Positions 18,173-27,407 are shown, counted from the stretch's first letter. The stretch is 64,000 nt of DNA from Caballeronia hypogeia (GCF_001544875.2 NZ_FCOA02000004.1:1-64000), one strand, 5' to 3'. Notes: generated by a model from the sequence alone, not told the origin. Translations and numbers: made by a program.

Positions 18173-18248
18173 TGCTGCTGTCAGGCGCGGCACTTGCCTT
18201 GCCGCGCAACTTCATCCCGTCGCCGTGAAGCGTGGCGCGAGGACGATA

Positions 18249-18287
18249 AAACCCCATGTCCATTCGGATATTGGGGTTTTTGTTTTG
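18249..18287 (+). terminator. Rho-independent terminator after the autotransporter gene
   Basis: The stem AAAACCCCA (18249-18257) pairs with TGGGGTTTT (18273-18281), followed by TTTTTGTTTT. It lies about 75 bases after the autotransporter stop codon. The stem is nine base pairs with a T-rich tail. Confidence 0.85.
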
Positions 18288-18409
18288 CGGATTTCGAACT
18301 TGACAATCTGGTTGCCCGCTGAAACCTACGTTCGAATGTCGCTAACGCGCCGTAGCGCGGTCATCTTGAACTGGTAATTGCAGTTGTCCGGAAGCCTCGG
18401 TTTGGCGAA

Positions 18410-18598
18410 TCATGACGATGCACTTTCGCACTTGGGAATGGTGCGCATCGGGAAGCCCGCCGTCACTTCCGGGCAAACGGTGACGAGGCGGCCTTCGACG
18501 CGCCATCGGTCCAGCCAGGCATCACGCGTGGATTTGGCTTTGTCGTTGTAGCGGACGGGCTGTCCCGCGAGACTGGCGCCGACCAGCATCTTCAGCAT
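18410..18598 (-). pseudogene. Truncated TudS/DUF523 family fragment
   Basis: The 62-codon frame begins MLKMLVGASLAGQPVRYNDK and contains RWRVEGRLVTVCPEV, matching the N-terminal third of DUF523 proteins, a family that includes the thiouracil desulfurase TudS (normally about 150 residues). After GFPMRT the similarity stops and the frame ends within ten codons. The first conserved cysteine of the family, normally in SACLLG, is serine here, while the CPE cysteine remains. Loss of the first cluster-ligating cysteine and of the C-terminal two thirds argues for a decaying gene. A very short functional peptide is unlikely. Confidence 0.65.
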
Positions 18599-18775
18599 GA
18601 ACGTGGCTATCCGTGCAGTGGCGCGCGGGGGATCGAGGATTGACTTGTAGCCTTGTTATCCGCGTGGGAAGCGTCGCCGAAAAAACTTGCCAGACAGAAT
18701 TGTTTGCCATCGCGGCTTCAACCGGCGTTGAGCGAACCACCCTCAGATCACTGCCAGGCATCTGCGTAGAAGCCG

Positions 18776-19819
18776 TCATTTCCCCGTGACCGAGCGCAGC
18801 GCCGAGCGTAGCAGTCCGATCGACGCTAGCGCCCAAGCCACGAAGGCAACGAGTACGGCCACCCGAGCCACGTAGCCGAGAACGTGAAGCCCGGTGGCCT
18901 CCGCGTACAGATCGGTCGCGGCGGAGTACATGCCGAGTGGAAAGACGACAGACCATTCAGCCGCCGAATAGCGAACCGGCTCGGCAACGATCACGTGCTT
19001 CTCTATGTAAAGCGCAACAAGAAGAGGAATCCAGAACGTCGCCATGACCCAGCATGCGGTCGTCAGAATCCGCAGCACCACTCGGTCGTCGCCGGGCCAA
19101 CCCGCCACGTCATGCGCCGCCAGAATGAGGTCGCTGCCCGCCAATGTGGTAATGGCCATCGCACCCATATTGATCCACCATGGCTCCGTCAGGTCGGCGG
19201 CCGTCATCGGCACGAAGCACCATCGATAGAAAATCAGCGTGATCAGGATCATGTACAGCACACCGCCGAGCAGCCACGCGCCGAGCGCGAGCAAATCGAG
19301 CAGTGGCGTAGCGTCGCCCTTCATCTGCGACACGGCGATCGCAAGAACGGCAATCGACTCGGTCGCGACGACCAGCAGCAGCCAGGTCCCGTTGAGCCCG
19401 GTATGCAGACCGGGCTTTCTTTGCCCAATCGTCATTCCGCTGAGAAACGCATAGGTAATCACGAGCCACATCGCGGCCGCGAGCCCGAGCAACCAGGGCA
19501 CCGCGGGTTGCAGGACGCGATACGCCGATAGTTGACTGCCGAGCACGGCGGTCGCTGCGACGAGCGTGAGAAACCCCGGTCCCCGGCCGTGGTCGACGAT
19601 GTCGGCATGCACCGCACGGGGATAGAGCAACAGACGGCATAGATTGATGGCAAGCAACGCAGGCCAGCTCACCACATTGATGCCGAGAAGAACCCACCCA
19701 ATGATGTCGTAGCCCAGCAGGCGCGCGGCGATCGAGACGATGCCCGTCGCCATGACCATCGCGAAGGCTGTCGTTGGAAATACCTGCAGCCGGGACTCGC
19801 GCGGATTTACCGCCGGCAT
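18776..19819 (-). CDS. TDT-family transporter (tellurite-resistance/dicarboxylate type)
   Basis: A 347-residue inner-membrane protein with about ten hydrophobic helices, of the TehA/Mae1/SLAC1-like TDT family. Family members move anions such as C4-dicarboxylates, sulfite or chloride, or are linked to tellurite resistance. The first helix contains FAMVMATGIVSIAA, a segment typical of this family. The gene is downstream of a yfdX-like gene in the same direction, 177 bases apart, but that gap is large enough for its own promoter. Substrate cannot be inferred from sequence; the name tellurite resistance should not be taken as a function here. Confidence 0.75.
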   Translation of the reverse strand: MPAVNPRESRLQVFPTTAFAMVMATGIVSIAARLLGYDIIGWVLLGINVVSWPALLAINLCRLLLYPRAVHADIVDHGRGPGFLTLVAATAVLGSQLSAYRVLQPAVPWLLGLAAAMWLVITYAFLSGMTIGQRKPGLHTGLNGTWLLLVVATESIAVLAIAVSQMKGDATPLLDLLALGAWLLGGVLYMILITLIFYRWCFVPMTAADLTEPWWINMGAMAITTLAGSDLILAAHDVAGWPGDDRVVLRILTTACWVMATFWIPLLVALYIEKHVIVAEPVRYSAAEWSVVFPLGMYSAATDLYAEATGLHVLGYVARVAVLVAFVAWALASIGLLRSALRSVTGK

Positions 19820-19996
19820 TTGCCGCTCCAGGTGAGACGCATGTCAAGGATGTCCCGCTCCGCTCGCGGCGAGCGTGCGGCAGCCAGACCAAGGCTGCTA
19901 TGTTCGCTGAACAGGCGCGCGGCAACTCGTCGACCGGATCCCGGCCCGCAACTCGACAGCGGGCGCAGTCCGGAGCTACCGCACATTCTGGAGCCT

Positions 19997-20728
19997 TTAC
20001 CGCGTGCTCGAGGATGAAGCGGGATGGTCCGCGGTTTTCGCGGCCAGTTGCGCGGTCGAGGCCGGCTGCGGAACGGCGTCGAGATCGACCCAGTCATACC
20101 GTACGCTCGCGAGCGCCTCGTGCAGAGCGTCGTTGGCTTCATAGTACTTGTGCCTGGAGATCAGCCTCGCGGCATCGTCGACGTCGGCCATCACCAGTTT
20201 GAGCGGTACGAGTTCCATCGTGTACGCGACGTTGATGTTCGCGACTTTCAACGCGTTAAGCGCCTGGTCCCGCTGCCCTTGCTTGATGTGCTCATTTGCT
20301 GACGCCACGGCTCTTGATTTCCCGGAAGGCTGAGCGAGCTTGTCCGTAATAGTGACGTCCGCACCCACCGGAAGCCACACCATGGTCCGCGAAACGCGAG
20401 CGACGTCCGGTTCATTGCGCGGCACGCTGGACGCCGAAGGCGGAAGTTTCAGATCCTTTTCAGCGGCCGTAAACGCAGTATTGTCCGCCTGCGCTTGCAG
20501 CAGCGATTTCTGGGCGGCTTTCACAAGCGTGGCGGCCTTCGCCCCCTGACCGTTGAAGATCGCGAGGCGCGCGAGTTCGATCTGCTGGAACGCCTCGTTT
20601 CCCTTCCCCGAGACCTTGCCCATGTCTGCCCCGACGTTCCGCGGAGACTCAGCTGCCTGCACGGTCGTGCCGCAAACAGCGGCGGTAAATAATGCGCAGG
20701 TGACAGCGAAAACCTGATGCCTTTTCAT
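19997..20728 (-). CDS. Secreted YfdX family protein
   Basis: The 243-residue protein starts with a signal peptide ending VQAAES and continues with a largely helical domain of the YfdX family (Enterobacterial YfdX is acid- and stress-associated and has chaperone-like behaviour in reports). Visible features include FQQIELARLAIFNGQGAKAATLVKAAQ near residue 48 and NINVAYTMELVPL near 165. The last 25 residues are low in complexity and rich in Ala, Ser and Thr. The ATG has a strong AAGGAGGG ribosome binding site, suggesting high expression. Location should be periplasmic. It precedes the TDT transporter gene on the same strand. Confidence 0.75.
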   Translation of the reverse strand: MKRHQVFAVTCALFTAAVCGTTVQAAESPRNVGADMGKVSGKGNEAFQQIELARLAIFNGQGAKAATLVKAAQKSLLQAQADNTAFTAAEKDLKLPPSASSVPRNEPDVARVSRTMVWLPVGADVTITDKLAQPSGKSRAVASANEHIKQGQRDQALNALKVANINVAYTMELVPLKLVMADVDDAARLISRHKYYEANDALHEALASVRYDWVDLDAVPQPASTAQLAAKTADHPASSSSTR

Positions 20729-21244
20729 GGCTTTTCCCTCCTTGCAGGTATGCGGCCCAACGCTTGACTGCCGCCGCGGACGCTCGAGTTTCCCCTGGCT
20801 TATCGCATCGGCGCTTTGAACAATGCGTGGGCTTCAAACTGACGCTTAAAAAATAGGCCGCGCCGCTTAAGGAAGGCTTAAAACGCATCGACGGGCGACC
20901 GCGGCGCGGCACTGATGAAGGCCGCGTCGAATCCGTGCGGGTAAATGATCAGAGTCGTGTCGGAGCGACGAGCGGAGCTTCAAGTACTCGCTTCATGAAA
21001 TCGCTGGCGGCATGCTTGCATAGAGCTTACGCCGGCGAGCTCGCACCGCCGCGCTTTCGGCCAGTCGACCCCGATCAGACTTCCGTCCTGGGTATGAACG
21101 ATGCTTCGAACACAGGGAGAAGTACTCACCCTCCTGATTGAGTTCGTCGCTCTGGACGGGAGCAATAAAAGGTGAGCGAAGTCAGAGAAATCACCTGACC
21201 TGAAAGTCAAATCTCCCCAAGATCGCCAGTTGGAGACAACCGCC
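20729..21244. other. Divergent promoter region of yfdX-like and cfa-like genes
   Basis: About 515 bases without a supportable gene lie between two divergent genes of membrane or stress physiology. Both promoters should be here. Short frames on both strands lack start signals. No defined operator was recognised. Confidence 0.4.
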
Positions 21245-22537
21245 ATGACTCTATCCACCTTTTTACGGCAACCGGCCGAACGGAAGCTGGCCAGCTTACC
21301 GCTGCCCTGTTCGGTCTGCTTTCCTGACGGTCATCGCATCGGAGCGGCGCAGCCCCGGTTGTCGTTCGTCCTCCGCGACATGCGTGCGCTCCTGCACCTG
21401 ACGCAGGGAGCGATTGGGCGGCTGGCGGAAGACTACGTGGAGGGCAGGATCGATATCGTGGGCGATCTGCATGACCTGATGTCGGCCGCACCCGCACTGC
21501 TCCACCATGACCCGACCCAGGCAACCCGCGGCCGACTAATGAGTTCGATCACTCACAGCCGTCATGCCATATGGGAGCGCACTCACCATAGCCAGGCTCG
21601 AGATGCCGCTCAGATCCAGCACCACTACGACATTTCCGACGAGTTCTATGCTCTCTGGCTCGATCCATTGCGCGTCTATTCCTGCGGGTATTTTTCTGCG
21701 CCTTCCATGTCGCTTGCTGAGGCGCAACAAGCCAAGCTCGATCACATCTGCAGGAAACTGATGTTGCGCTCCGGTGAGCGCTTTCTGGACGTGGGCGCCG
21801 GTTGGGGTGCGCTGCTGTTCTGGGCTGCAGAGAACTATGGTGTGTCAGCGACGGGCATCACCCTGTCGAGGAATCAGCATGCCTACGTCAACCGGCTCAT
21901 CGAGCAGAAGGGCCTGCAGGGGCGGGTCAAGATGCTCCTGCAGGACTATCGCGATGTCGACGAGTCCATGCCCTTCGACAAAATTGCATCAGTCGGCATG
22001 TGTGAGCACGTAGGCCGCCCAAACCTGCCTGTGTATTTCGCAAAAATGCGCGACCTGCTCAAACCGGGTGGCCTCATGATGAATCACAGCATTACCGCTG
22101 GCGGCGTCAATAACGCCCAGCTCGATGGCGGAATGGGAGACTTCATAGAAAAGTATATTTTCCCCGGTGGCCAGCTGGTGCACGTTAGCGTGATGATGGA
22201 TGCCATGGCCCGCGGGAATCTCGAACCTGTGGATGCCGAATGTCTGCGACCGCACTATGTGCGTACGCTATGGCTTTGGGTCGATGCGCTTGAGGCACAT
22301 CTTGAAGAGGCCCGTAGAACGCTCGGCAAAGATGCAGAAAGGATCATCCGAGCGTACCGCCTCTACTTGGCTGGTTCGGCGATGGGATTTGAACGGGGGT
22401 GGACATCGCTGTTTCAGATTCTGGTTTCACGCGCCGACGACAGCCTTGAACCGCCGGCTCAGTTGTCCTTCGGAGCCGACACCACTCAAGATCGGTATCC
22501 GTTCAATCGTGCATACATGTATGCACGGAATCAATAG
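21245..22537 (+). CDS. cfa: Cyclopropane-fatty-acyl-phospholipid synthase
   Basis: The 430-residue enzyme adds a methylene group from S-adenosylmethionine to unsaturated acyl chains of membrane phospholipids, at the cytoplasmic face. The N-terminal 130 residues form the lipid-binding region of the family, including EDYVEGRIDIVGDL. The catalytic domain shows QHHYDISDEFYALWLD, YSCGYF with the conserved cysteine, the SAM-binding LDVGAGWGALLFWAA and SVGMCEHVG. The frame opens with TTG five codons earlier, but the ATG at 21245 has GGAGA upstream and is preferred. Burkholderiaceae usually carry several cfa-like genes, so this may be a paralogue rather than the housekeeping copy. The gene stands alone and is divergent from a yfdX-like stress gene. 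Confidence 0.85.
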   Translation: MTLSTFLRQPAERKLASLPLPCSVCFPDGHRIGAAQPRLSFVLRDMRALLHLTQGAIGRLAEDYVEGRIDIVGDLHDLMSAAPALLHHDPTQATRGRLMSSITHSRHAIWERTHHSQARDAAQIQHHYDISDEFYALWLDPLRVYSCGYFSAPSMSLAEAQQAKLDHICRKLMLRSGERFLDVGAGWGALLFWAAENYGVSATGITLSRNQHAYVNRLIEQKGLQGRVKMLLQDYRDVDESMPFDKIASVGMCEHVGRPNLPVYFAKMRDLLKPGGLMMNHSITAGGVNNAQLDGGMGDFIEKYIFPGGQLVHVSVMMDAMARGNLEPVDAECLRPHYVRTLWLWVDALEAHLEEARRTLGKDAERIIRAYRLYLAGSAMGFERGWTSLFQILVSRADDSLEPPAQLSFGADTTQDRYPFNRAYMYARNQ

Positions 22538-23185
22538 CCGCACCTGCTCGGGCGCTCCACTGAAAATCAGATAGCTACGCGATGACACGTGCATCGAGCT
22601 GGTACCTCTTTCCTGCTCGACCAGCTCTGCACGTTGCTGAGTGGCCCCATCCACTGGTTGATTGCCTGGCTGCCGTGTTCGACGCGACAGCTCAGTTCAT
22701 GCGAGGCCCGTGCAAACTTGCGCGTCACAAGACCTCTGACAACGTGCAAATGAAGCTGGATTTTTAGACTTCACGAGTTCTTCCTATTCCGAAAACGGGA
22801 CTGCGAACAGACAGTCATCCGCGGAAAGCGCGTGACTCCTCTTGGCCGGGTTAAGGCGGTGCCACCGGCAATTTGCTCGCCGGAAACCGGCCATTGAGCC
22901 GTGGCGGACGAGACCCTGGCCATTCGAACTGGATGGCGACCTCAACCAATCGGCCATGAACCGTCATCCGCTTATTCAATTGCCCGGACATTCAAACGGC
23001 GACTCCGCAATGAGTAAGCGGCTGTTCAATCCGCGAGCCTGCGACATCGCGATTAGTGGTTCGACCGTACACGGGAAACGGGTTAACCCACCCTCCTCTG
23101 CCGAGGGGGGCGGACGGCGATGTATCTGGGTATGCTACGAAGCGCTTTTAACGGGCGCGATTTTGCAAACAAGACGAGGAACCAA
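22538..23185. other. Gene-poor stretch
   Basis: About 650 bases carry only short frames on both strands without domains or start signals. The promoter of the small secreted protein should lie near the right end. Nothing else was recognised. Confidence 0.4.
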
Positions 23186-23446
23186 ATGAAGAAAGTGATC
23201 CTATGTGCGGCAGTTTTCCTGCCGCTGGCCGCGCACGCCCAGTGGTACGGCTCGCAACAACACTACGGCAATACGGCTTACGGTAATTATTCGGGTCCGA
23301 ATGGCCAGTCGATGAACTCCACGTCGCAGAACTTCGGCAACACAACCTACACTAATCAGACCTACTACGACGGCCAAGGCCACAGTTCGATGCGCAACTG
23401 CACGACCCAACAGTACGCCAATCAAACGTACACAAACTGCAATTAA
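23186..23446 (+). CDS. Small Asn/Gln/Tyr-rich secreted protein
   Basis: The 86-residue protein has a clean signal peptide ending AAHA before QWYG. The mature 68 residues are rich in Asn, Gln, Tyr, Gly, Ser and Thr, with repeated short motifs such as GNTAYGNYSG and TYTNQTYY. Two cysteines near the C-terminus (RNCTTQ and TNCN) could form a disulfide. No family is recognised. The composition is like that of amyloid-forming or matrix peptides, but this is inference. A longer frame starts upstream; the ATG at 23186 is chosen because the signal peptide begins there and GACGAGGA precedes it. A hairpin terminator follows. Confidence 0.7.
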   Translation: MKKVILCAAVFLPLAAHAQWYGSQQHYGNTAYGNYSGPNGQSMNSTSQNFGNTTYTNQTYYDGQGHSSMRNCTTQQYANQTYTNCN

Positions 23447-23469
23447 TAGCGCCGGTCGTCTCGGATTTC

Positions 23470-23493
23470 GCGCCCTTAAGCGGCGCCTTTTTT
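23470..23493 (+). terminator. Intrinsic terminator after the small secreted protein gene
   Basis: GCGCC (23470-23474) pairs with GGCGC (23482-23486) around a seven-base loop, followed by C and six Ts. A longer alternative pairing of GCGCCG (23449-23454) with CGGCGC (23481-23486) uses the same T-run. Confidence 0.6.
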
Positions 23494-23623
23494 ATGCATG
23501 TTGATGGACGACCCTGAATATCGCCTGAATATCGCCGGCTGGACATCAAGTAGTCGGCACCAACCGCCGTCCTCGAAGATTAGCGGAAGGGAGTACATCG
23601 GCTCAACTATGGGGCGTTGTTAG

Positions 23624-24232
23624 ATGCTGCATTTTGACCCTGATCACATCACCAGCCTCGATGCCAGTGCAATCGTCCGCTATCATGCGAGGCCGTTCCT
23701 GAAACCTGAATACCGTTTGCAGACTCAGCTTGGGCCGCAGCCCTATGAGGGCGACGTTGCGACGGCACGGGTTCTCGTGTTGATGAACAACCCCGGTTTC
23801 GGCGGTACTAGCACCTCGGATGATCACCGTTTTCAGCGCGACGGCTGGCCCTATGCGTCACTGCATCCCGAGGCTCCCGCCGGCATGCGCGACTACAGCG
23901 TCCCGCGTTTCCGTGACTTGATCGCCGAGTTTGGTGCACAACACGTGTCGCGGCGCCTGGCGATGCTTCAGATTCATCCGTGGGCAAGCGCCGCGTTGGA
24001 TGATCCGAAGCAACTCGCTTTGCCATCGATGGCCCTCGCGGTCGAACAGGCGAAGAACGCCATTGCTCGTGGTGCACTGGTTCTGATCGGTCGCGGCGCG
24101 TGGTACTGGCTTCCCGCACTCAGATTGAACAGGGGCGCACTCTTCGAGCACAGGGTTCCACGGAATCCATACTGGAACCACCAATCCGTGCCAGCTGAAA
24201 TTTTCGAAGCAATGCGTAGCGCGCTGGAGTAG
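23624..24232 (+). CDS. Protein of unknown function
   Basis: A 202-residue soluble protein with no signal peptide or membrane helix. I do not recognise the family. Visible features are ARVLVLMNNPGFGGTS near residue 47, LQIHPWAS near 115 and ALVLIGRGAWYWLPAL near 150. The spacing of an N-terminal strand ending in an Asn-Pro-Gly loop and a later His-Pro motif is loosely like uracil-DNA-glycosylase-fold proteins, but that is weak. The ATG follows a stop of a short upstream frame and has no strong ribosome binding site. It is isolated between two unrelated genes. Confidence 0.6.
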   Translation: MLHFDPDHITSLDASAIVRYHARPFLKPEYRLQTQLGPQPYEGDVATARVLVLMNNPGFGGTSTSDDHRFQRDGWPYASLHPEAPAGMRDYSVPRFRDLIAEFGAQHVSRRLAMLQIHPWASAALDDPKQLALPSMALAVEQAKNAIARGALVLIGRGAWYWLPALRLNRGALFEHRVPRNPYWNHQSVPAEIFEAMRSALE

Positions 24233-24562
24233 TCCGCACGGGAGTGTTGAAACGATCCCGGCTTCCCAAAGATGCAGCGTCTGATTCAAAGCGACCTCGT
24301 GCCACGGAAGGGTGCTCGTGCATAACGCTCCCGATAGCTGCGCCCACCCTTCGGCCGGGGGACAGCAATTTACTCAAGTGAAATGCACTCCCTCGTTTTA
24401 GTTGGGCCAAACTGTTCGGCAATTTGGAGCGGAGCAAGGCTGGGCGCGGTTGACGCAATGTGTCCTATGATTGGCCGAGGTTGCAAGTTGTGAACTTGCG
24501 ATCTCCTGGTCTCGACTGCGGCTTTCTTTGCCTGCTCGCTACCCCTGAAGACGGAGTCAATC
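24233..24562. other. Intergenic stretch without a recognisable gene
   Basis: About 330 bases lie between the unknown-function gene and the channel gene on the same strand. Nothing gene-like or repeat-like was recognised; the promoter of the channel gene is expected near the right end. Confidence 0.35.
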
Positions 24563-25003
24563 ATGCTACACAATGTACTGGCGGCCGCTCCGGCCATGGT
24601 CCTGTGCCTGCTGCTGCAAGGCGTGGTGGTAGCCGTCTGCCTGCGTCGGTACGCGCGCTTCCGGCGTAGCGTCAAGAATCAGGACTTGCTATGGGTGGAC
24701 GCCCTGCTATTGATAACCGTGATGCTGCTGACCTTGCTCTGCAATTTCGCCCAAATGGCCATCTGGGCTGCGCTATTCATGTTCTTAGGCGAGTTCTCCG
24801 ATTTCGCCACTGCTCTGTATCACTCCGCGGTCAACTTCATCACGCTGGGCTACGGCGACATTGTCATGTCCAAGCAGTGGCGCATGCTTGGCCCGATCGA
24901 AGCTGCCAACGGCATCCTTATGTTCGGAGTCTCAACCTCGGTGATGACCGCTGCGGTCATGGATGTGATTAAGTACCATCATGCCCGGCTGGTGCAGGAG
25001 TAG
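24563..25003 (+). CDS. Two-helix potassium-channel-like protein (Ion_trans_2)
   Basis: The 146-residue inner-membrane protein has an N-terminal helix, a further helix near residues 48-75, a pore helix and filter, and a last helix near 110-130. The selectivity filter reads FITLGYGDIV, the signature of potassium channels. There is no RCK or cyclic-nucleotide domain, so regulation is not evident. Similar short TLGYGD proteins are common in Proteobacteria and are mostly uncharacterised. The ATG at 24563 is preceded by CGGAG. It probably forms a tetrameric potassium-selective pore, by family analogy. Confidence 0.75.
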   Translation: MLHNVLAAAPAMVLCLLLQGVVVAVCLRRYARFRRSVKNQDLLWVDALLLITVMLLTLLCNFAQMAIWAALFMFLGEFSDFATALYHSAVNFITLGYGDIVMSKQWRMLGPIEAANGILMFGVSTSVMTAAVMDVIKYHHARLVQE

Positions 25004-25215
25004 CCGCGAGAGCACCGCACATGGGGCGCTGAAGGAATGTAAATCGGCAGCATCGTGCCAAGGCGGTTACTCGAGTGACCGTTGTATCCTGCGTGGTCGT
25101 TGATAGCCCGAGGAGGTGAAGGGCCGAAGTGGGTCGTATGGGCGCACTGATAGCACGCGAGTGCCGCTACCTCTTCAAAGCCCGGCAAGTGCTTTGTCTC
25201 CCTCATCGACGGCCC

Positions 25216-25243
25216 AAAAGAAGCGCGCCCCCAAAGGCGCGCT
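25216..25243 (-). terminator. Terminator of the alkyl sulfatase gene
   Basis: On the minus strand AGCGCGCC pairs with GGCGCGCT (plus-strand arms 25222-25229 and 25236-25243) and is followed by TTCTTTT. It lies just after the sulfatase stop codon at 25256. Confidence 0.7.
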
Positions 25244-25255
25244 CCACACCACCTC

Positions 25256-27121
25256 TCAAGGCTCCACAACATTAAACATAGGATCGAACTCATCGAGCAT
25301 GCCTAGCAACCGCACGACACAACCCCCATCCCCTTCGACCTTGATCTCGCCCTTCCCAACAAGCCGCACGAACACATCCGCGATATCCCCATCGCCCGTC
25401 TGCAGCGCCGTGAGCCCAGCACGCGTAAGCACTACCTTCGCCGTCGCCACGCCGCGCACCGCCCCCGGAAGATAAGTCATCGTCGCGTTCTCCAGCCGCA
25501 TCGCGACGCATTCCCCGGTGTCCGGGTTCGACCACTCGATATCCATGCATTCGCCCTGCGCCTTCGCCCCATCGAGCCGCACCGCGAAGTAATCGAGCAG
25601 CAGCTCCAATGGCAACACCGAAACCAGATCGCGGCTCACATGCCGACGCCGCAGCTTCGGCGCCCCCTTGCGCAACTCCTGCGCGCCGAGCAGATATGCA
25701 TTGCGCCAGGTCGACGATTCCGCCGAAAAACCAAGCTGTTCGAGCGCATCTGCGCACAGGGCGCGAGCCTCCTGATTCGACGGATCGGCGAACACCAGAT
25801 GATTCGTCACTTCCGCGACCCAGCGATATTCCCCTCGCGCGTAATCCTCACGCGCCTTCTCCAGAACCGCCTTTGCGCCACCCATGTACTCGACGTAACG
25901 CGGCCCGGCAGCCTCGGGCGGCAGCGCGTGAAGATGCGCGGGATTGCCGTCGTACCAGCCGAGATAACGCTGCACGATCGCCTTCACATTGTGCGAGATT
26001 GCGCCATAAAACCCGCGGTTTGCCCATGTCGAAGCAAGCGAATCCGGCAGCTTCATGACCTCGGCGACTTCGATCGCAGTCAGTCCGTGATTCATGAGCC
26101 GCACGGTCTGATCGTGCAGATGCTTGTACAGATCGCGCTGCTGACGCAAATACGTGCGGATGCGCTCGTTGCCCCACGTCGGCCAGTTATGCTGCGCGAA
26201 CACGACATCCGCCGTGGGCGCGTAACGGTCGAGCGCTTCGTCGAGATAACGCGACCACAGCCGCGCATCGCGCACTTGGGCGCCGCGCAGCGGACACAGA
26301 TTGTGCATGGTCTGCACGCCGATCTCCGCCGTGTTCAGCGCGCGCAGCTCGGGAAAATGCATGAACATCTCCGAGGGCGCCTCGCTCTCGAGCGCAAGAT
26401 GGAAGATGATCTTCACGCCGTCGATGACATGCGTTTCAACCTCTTCCTCGATGCTCATGTTAGGCGGGATCAGCGTGACCGTACCCATCGGCCCGCCCTT
26501 GCCGATCCCGCAATCGACCTGTCCGCACGCGTGCTTCGGCAGACTCATGCCCGCCTGGAACATGCCGCGCCGAAGCATGGCATTGCCCGCGATCACGTTC
26601 TCCGAGACCGTGTGCCACATGAAGCCGCGCGGCGCGATGATCGGCACCTTACGCGCGTGCGCATCGGTTTCGTCGAGTGCGCCGCGCGCGCCGCCGTAGT
26701 GATCGGCATGACTGTGCGTGTAGATCATCGCCGTCACCGGGCGATCGCCGCGATGCTTGCGATATAGCTCGAGCGCCGCTTGCGCGGTCTCGGCGACGGT
26801 CAGCGGATCGATCACGATCACGCCCGTATCGCCCTCGATGAAGCTCACATTCGCGATGTCGAAACCCCGCACCTGATAGATGCGCTCCGTCACCTTGAAG
26901 AGCCCGTGTTCCATGTTGAGGCGCGCCTGCCGCCAGAGATTCGGATGGACCGTCGGCGCGGGCGCCGGATCGTCGAGAAAGGCGTAATCGCGCAGACTCC
27001 ATACGGTCCTGCCCCGGCTGTCGAGAATCTCGGCATCGGGAATCGTGCCGATGAAGCCACGCCGCGCATTCTGAAAGTCGATGTCGTCCGTCTCGGACTG
27101 GACGTTGTCACGCGTATTCAT
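25256..27121 (-). CDS. Alkyl/aryl sulfatase, metallo-beta-lactamase fold (BDS1/SdsA1-like)
   Basis: The 621-residue enzyme should hydrolyse primary alkyl sulfates to alcohol and sulfate. The metallo-beta-lactamase domain carries the binuclear zinc motif THSHADH at residues 135-141, with FIEGDTGVIVIDPL before it. A helical dimerisation region follows (about 340-500), and the C-terminal 120 residues form an SCP2-like domain that in SdsA1 binds the hydrophobic chain. There is no signal peptide, unlike secreted SdsA1. The frame extends 34 codons upstream, but the ATG at 27121 has AAGAGGG before it. It is divergent from a porin gene, which may help entry of small anionic substrates. Confidence 0.85.
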   Translation of the reverse strand: MNTRDNVQSETDDIDFQNARRGFIGTIPDAEILDSRGRTVWSLRDYAFLDDPAPAPTVHPNLWRQARLNMEHGLFKVTERIYQVRGFDIANVSFIEGDTGVIVIDPLTVAETAQAALELYRKHRGDRPVTAMIYTHSHADHYGGARGALDETDAHARKVPIIAPRGFMWHTVSENVIAGNAMLRRGMFQAGMSLPKHACGQVDCGIGKGGPMGTVTLIPPNMSIEEEVETHVIDGVKIIFHLALESEAPSEMFMHFPELRALNTAEIGVQTMHNLCPLRGAQVRDARLWSRYLDEALDRYAPTADVVFAQHNWPTWGNERIRTYLRQQRDLYKHLHDQTVRLMNHGLTAIEVAEVMKLPDSLASTWANRGFYGAISHNVKAIVQRYLGWYDGNPAHLHALPPEAAGPRYVEYMGGAKAVLEKAREDYARGEYRWVAEVTNHLVFADPSNQEARALCADALEQLGFSAESSTWRNAYLLGAQELRKGAPKLRRRHVSRDLVSVLPLELLLDYFAVRLDGAKAQGECMDIEWSNPDTGECVAMRLENATMTYLPGAVRGVATAKVVLTRAGLTALQTGDGDIADVFVRLVGKGEIKVEGDGGCVVRLLGMLDEFDPMFNVVEP

Positions 27122-27217
27122 TGTTAGCCCTCTTGGAAAGGTGGTTGCTGCAAAGGCGTGGATGAAACGCGACGCCCATGAGCCTATGCGAAAGGTATGC
27201 GCATGCACGAAACCGGA

Positions 27218-27270
27218 GCCCACCGCCGATGGGGGGCGCGCATCGAACGCCCGAGGGTTATCCCGCCCCC
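27218..27270. repeat. GC-rich palindromic element in the sulfatase/porin promoter region
   Basis: The core CCCACCGCCGATGGGGGG at about 27219-27236 is followed by a GGGGGCG and, some 25 bases later, CCCGCCCCC (27262-27270), which can pair with it. The same core occurs in the promoter region of the acyl-CoA dehydrogenase genes at 37237. It may be a shared operator or a small dispersed repeat. Confidence 0.5.
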
Positions 27271-27407
27271 ACTATTCGGGTAGGCGGCGCAGGCGAAATC
27301 TTCCCCACACTCGATACGTCACCGGAGCGCCGATAACAACCATACGGCTGTGCGGTGACCATTCGTCCGCATTCGCCGGGTGCGGAAGCACAGTGGAGGA
27401 GACATTC

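Noticed and set aside
12182..18193. Two antisense open frames of about 1000 codons each opposite the autotransporter gene
   Set aside because: They mirror the repetitive, GC-rich codon pattern of the autotransporter, are rich in Arg, Ala and His without domains, and the plus-strand protein has a signal peptide and barrel.
18776..19819. Tellurite resistance function for the TDT protein
   Set aside because: Family name only; no other tellurite genes are near, and most family members transport other anions.
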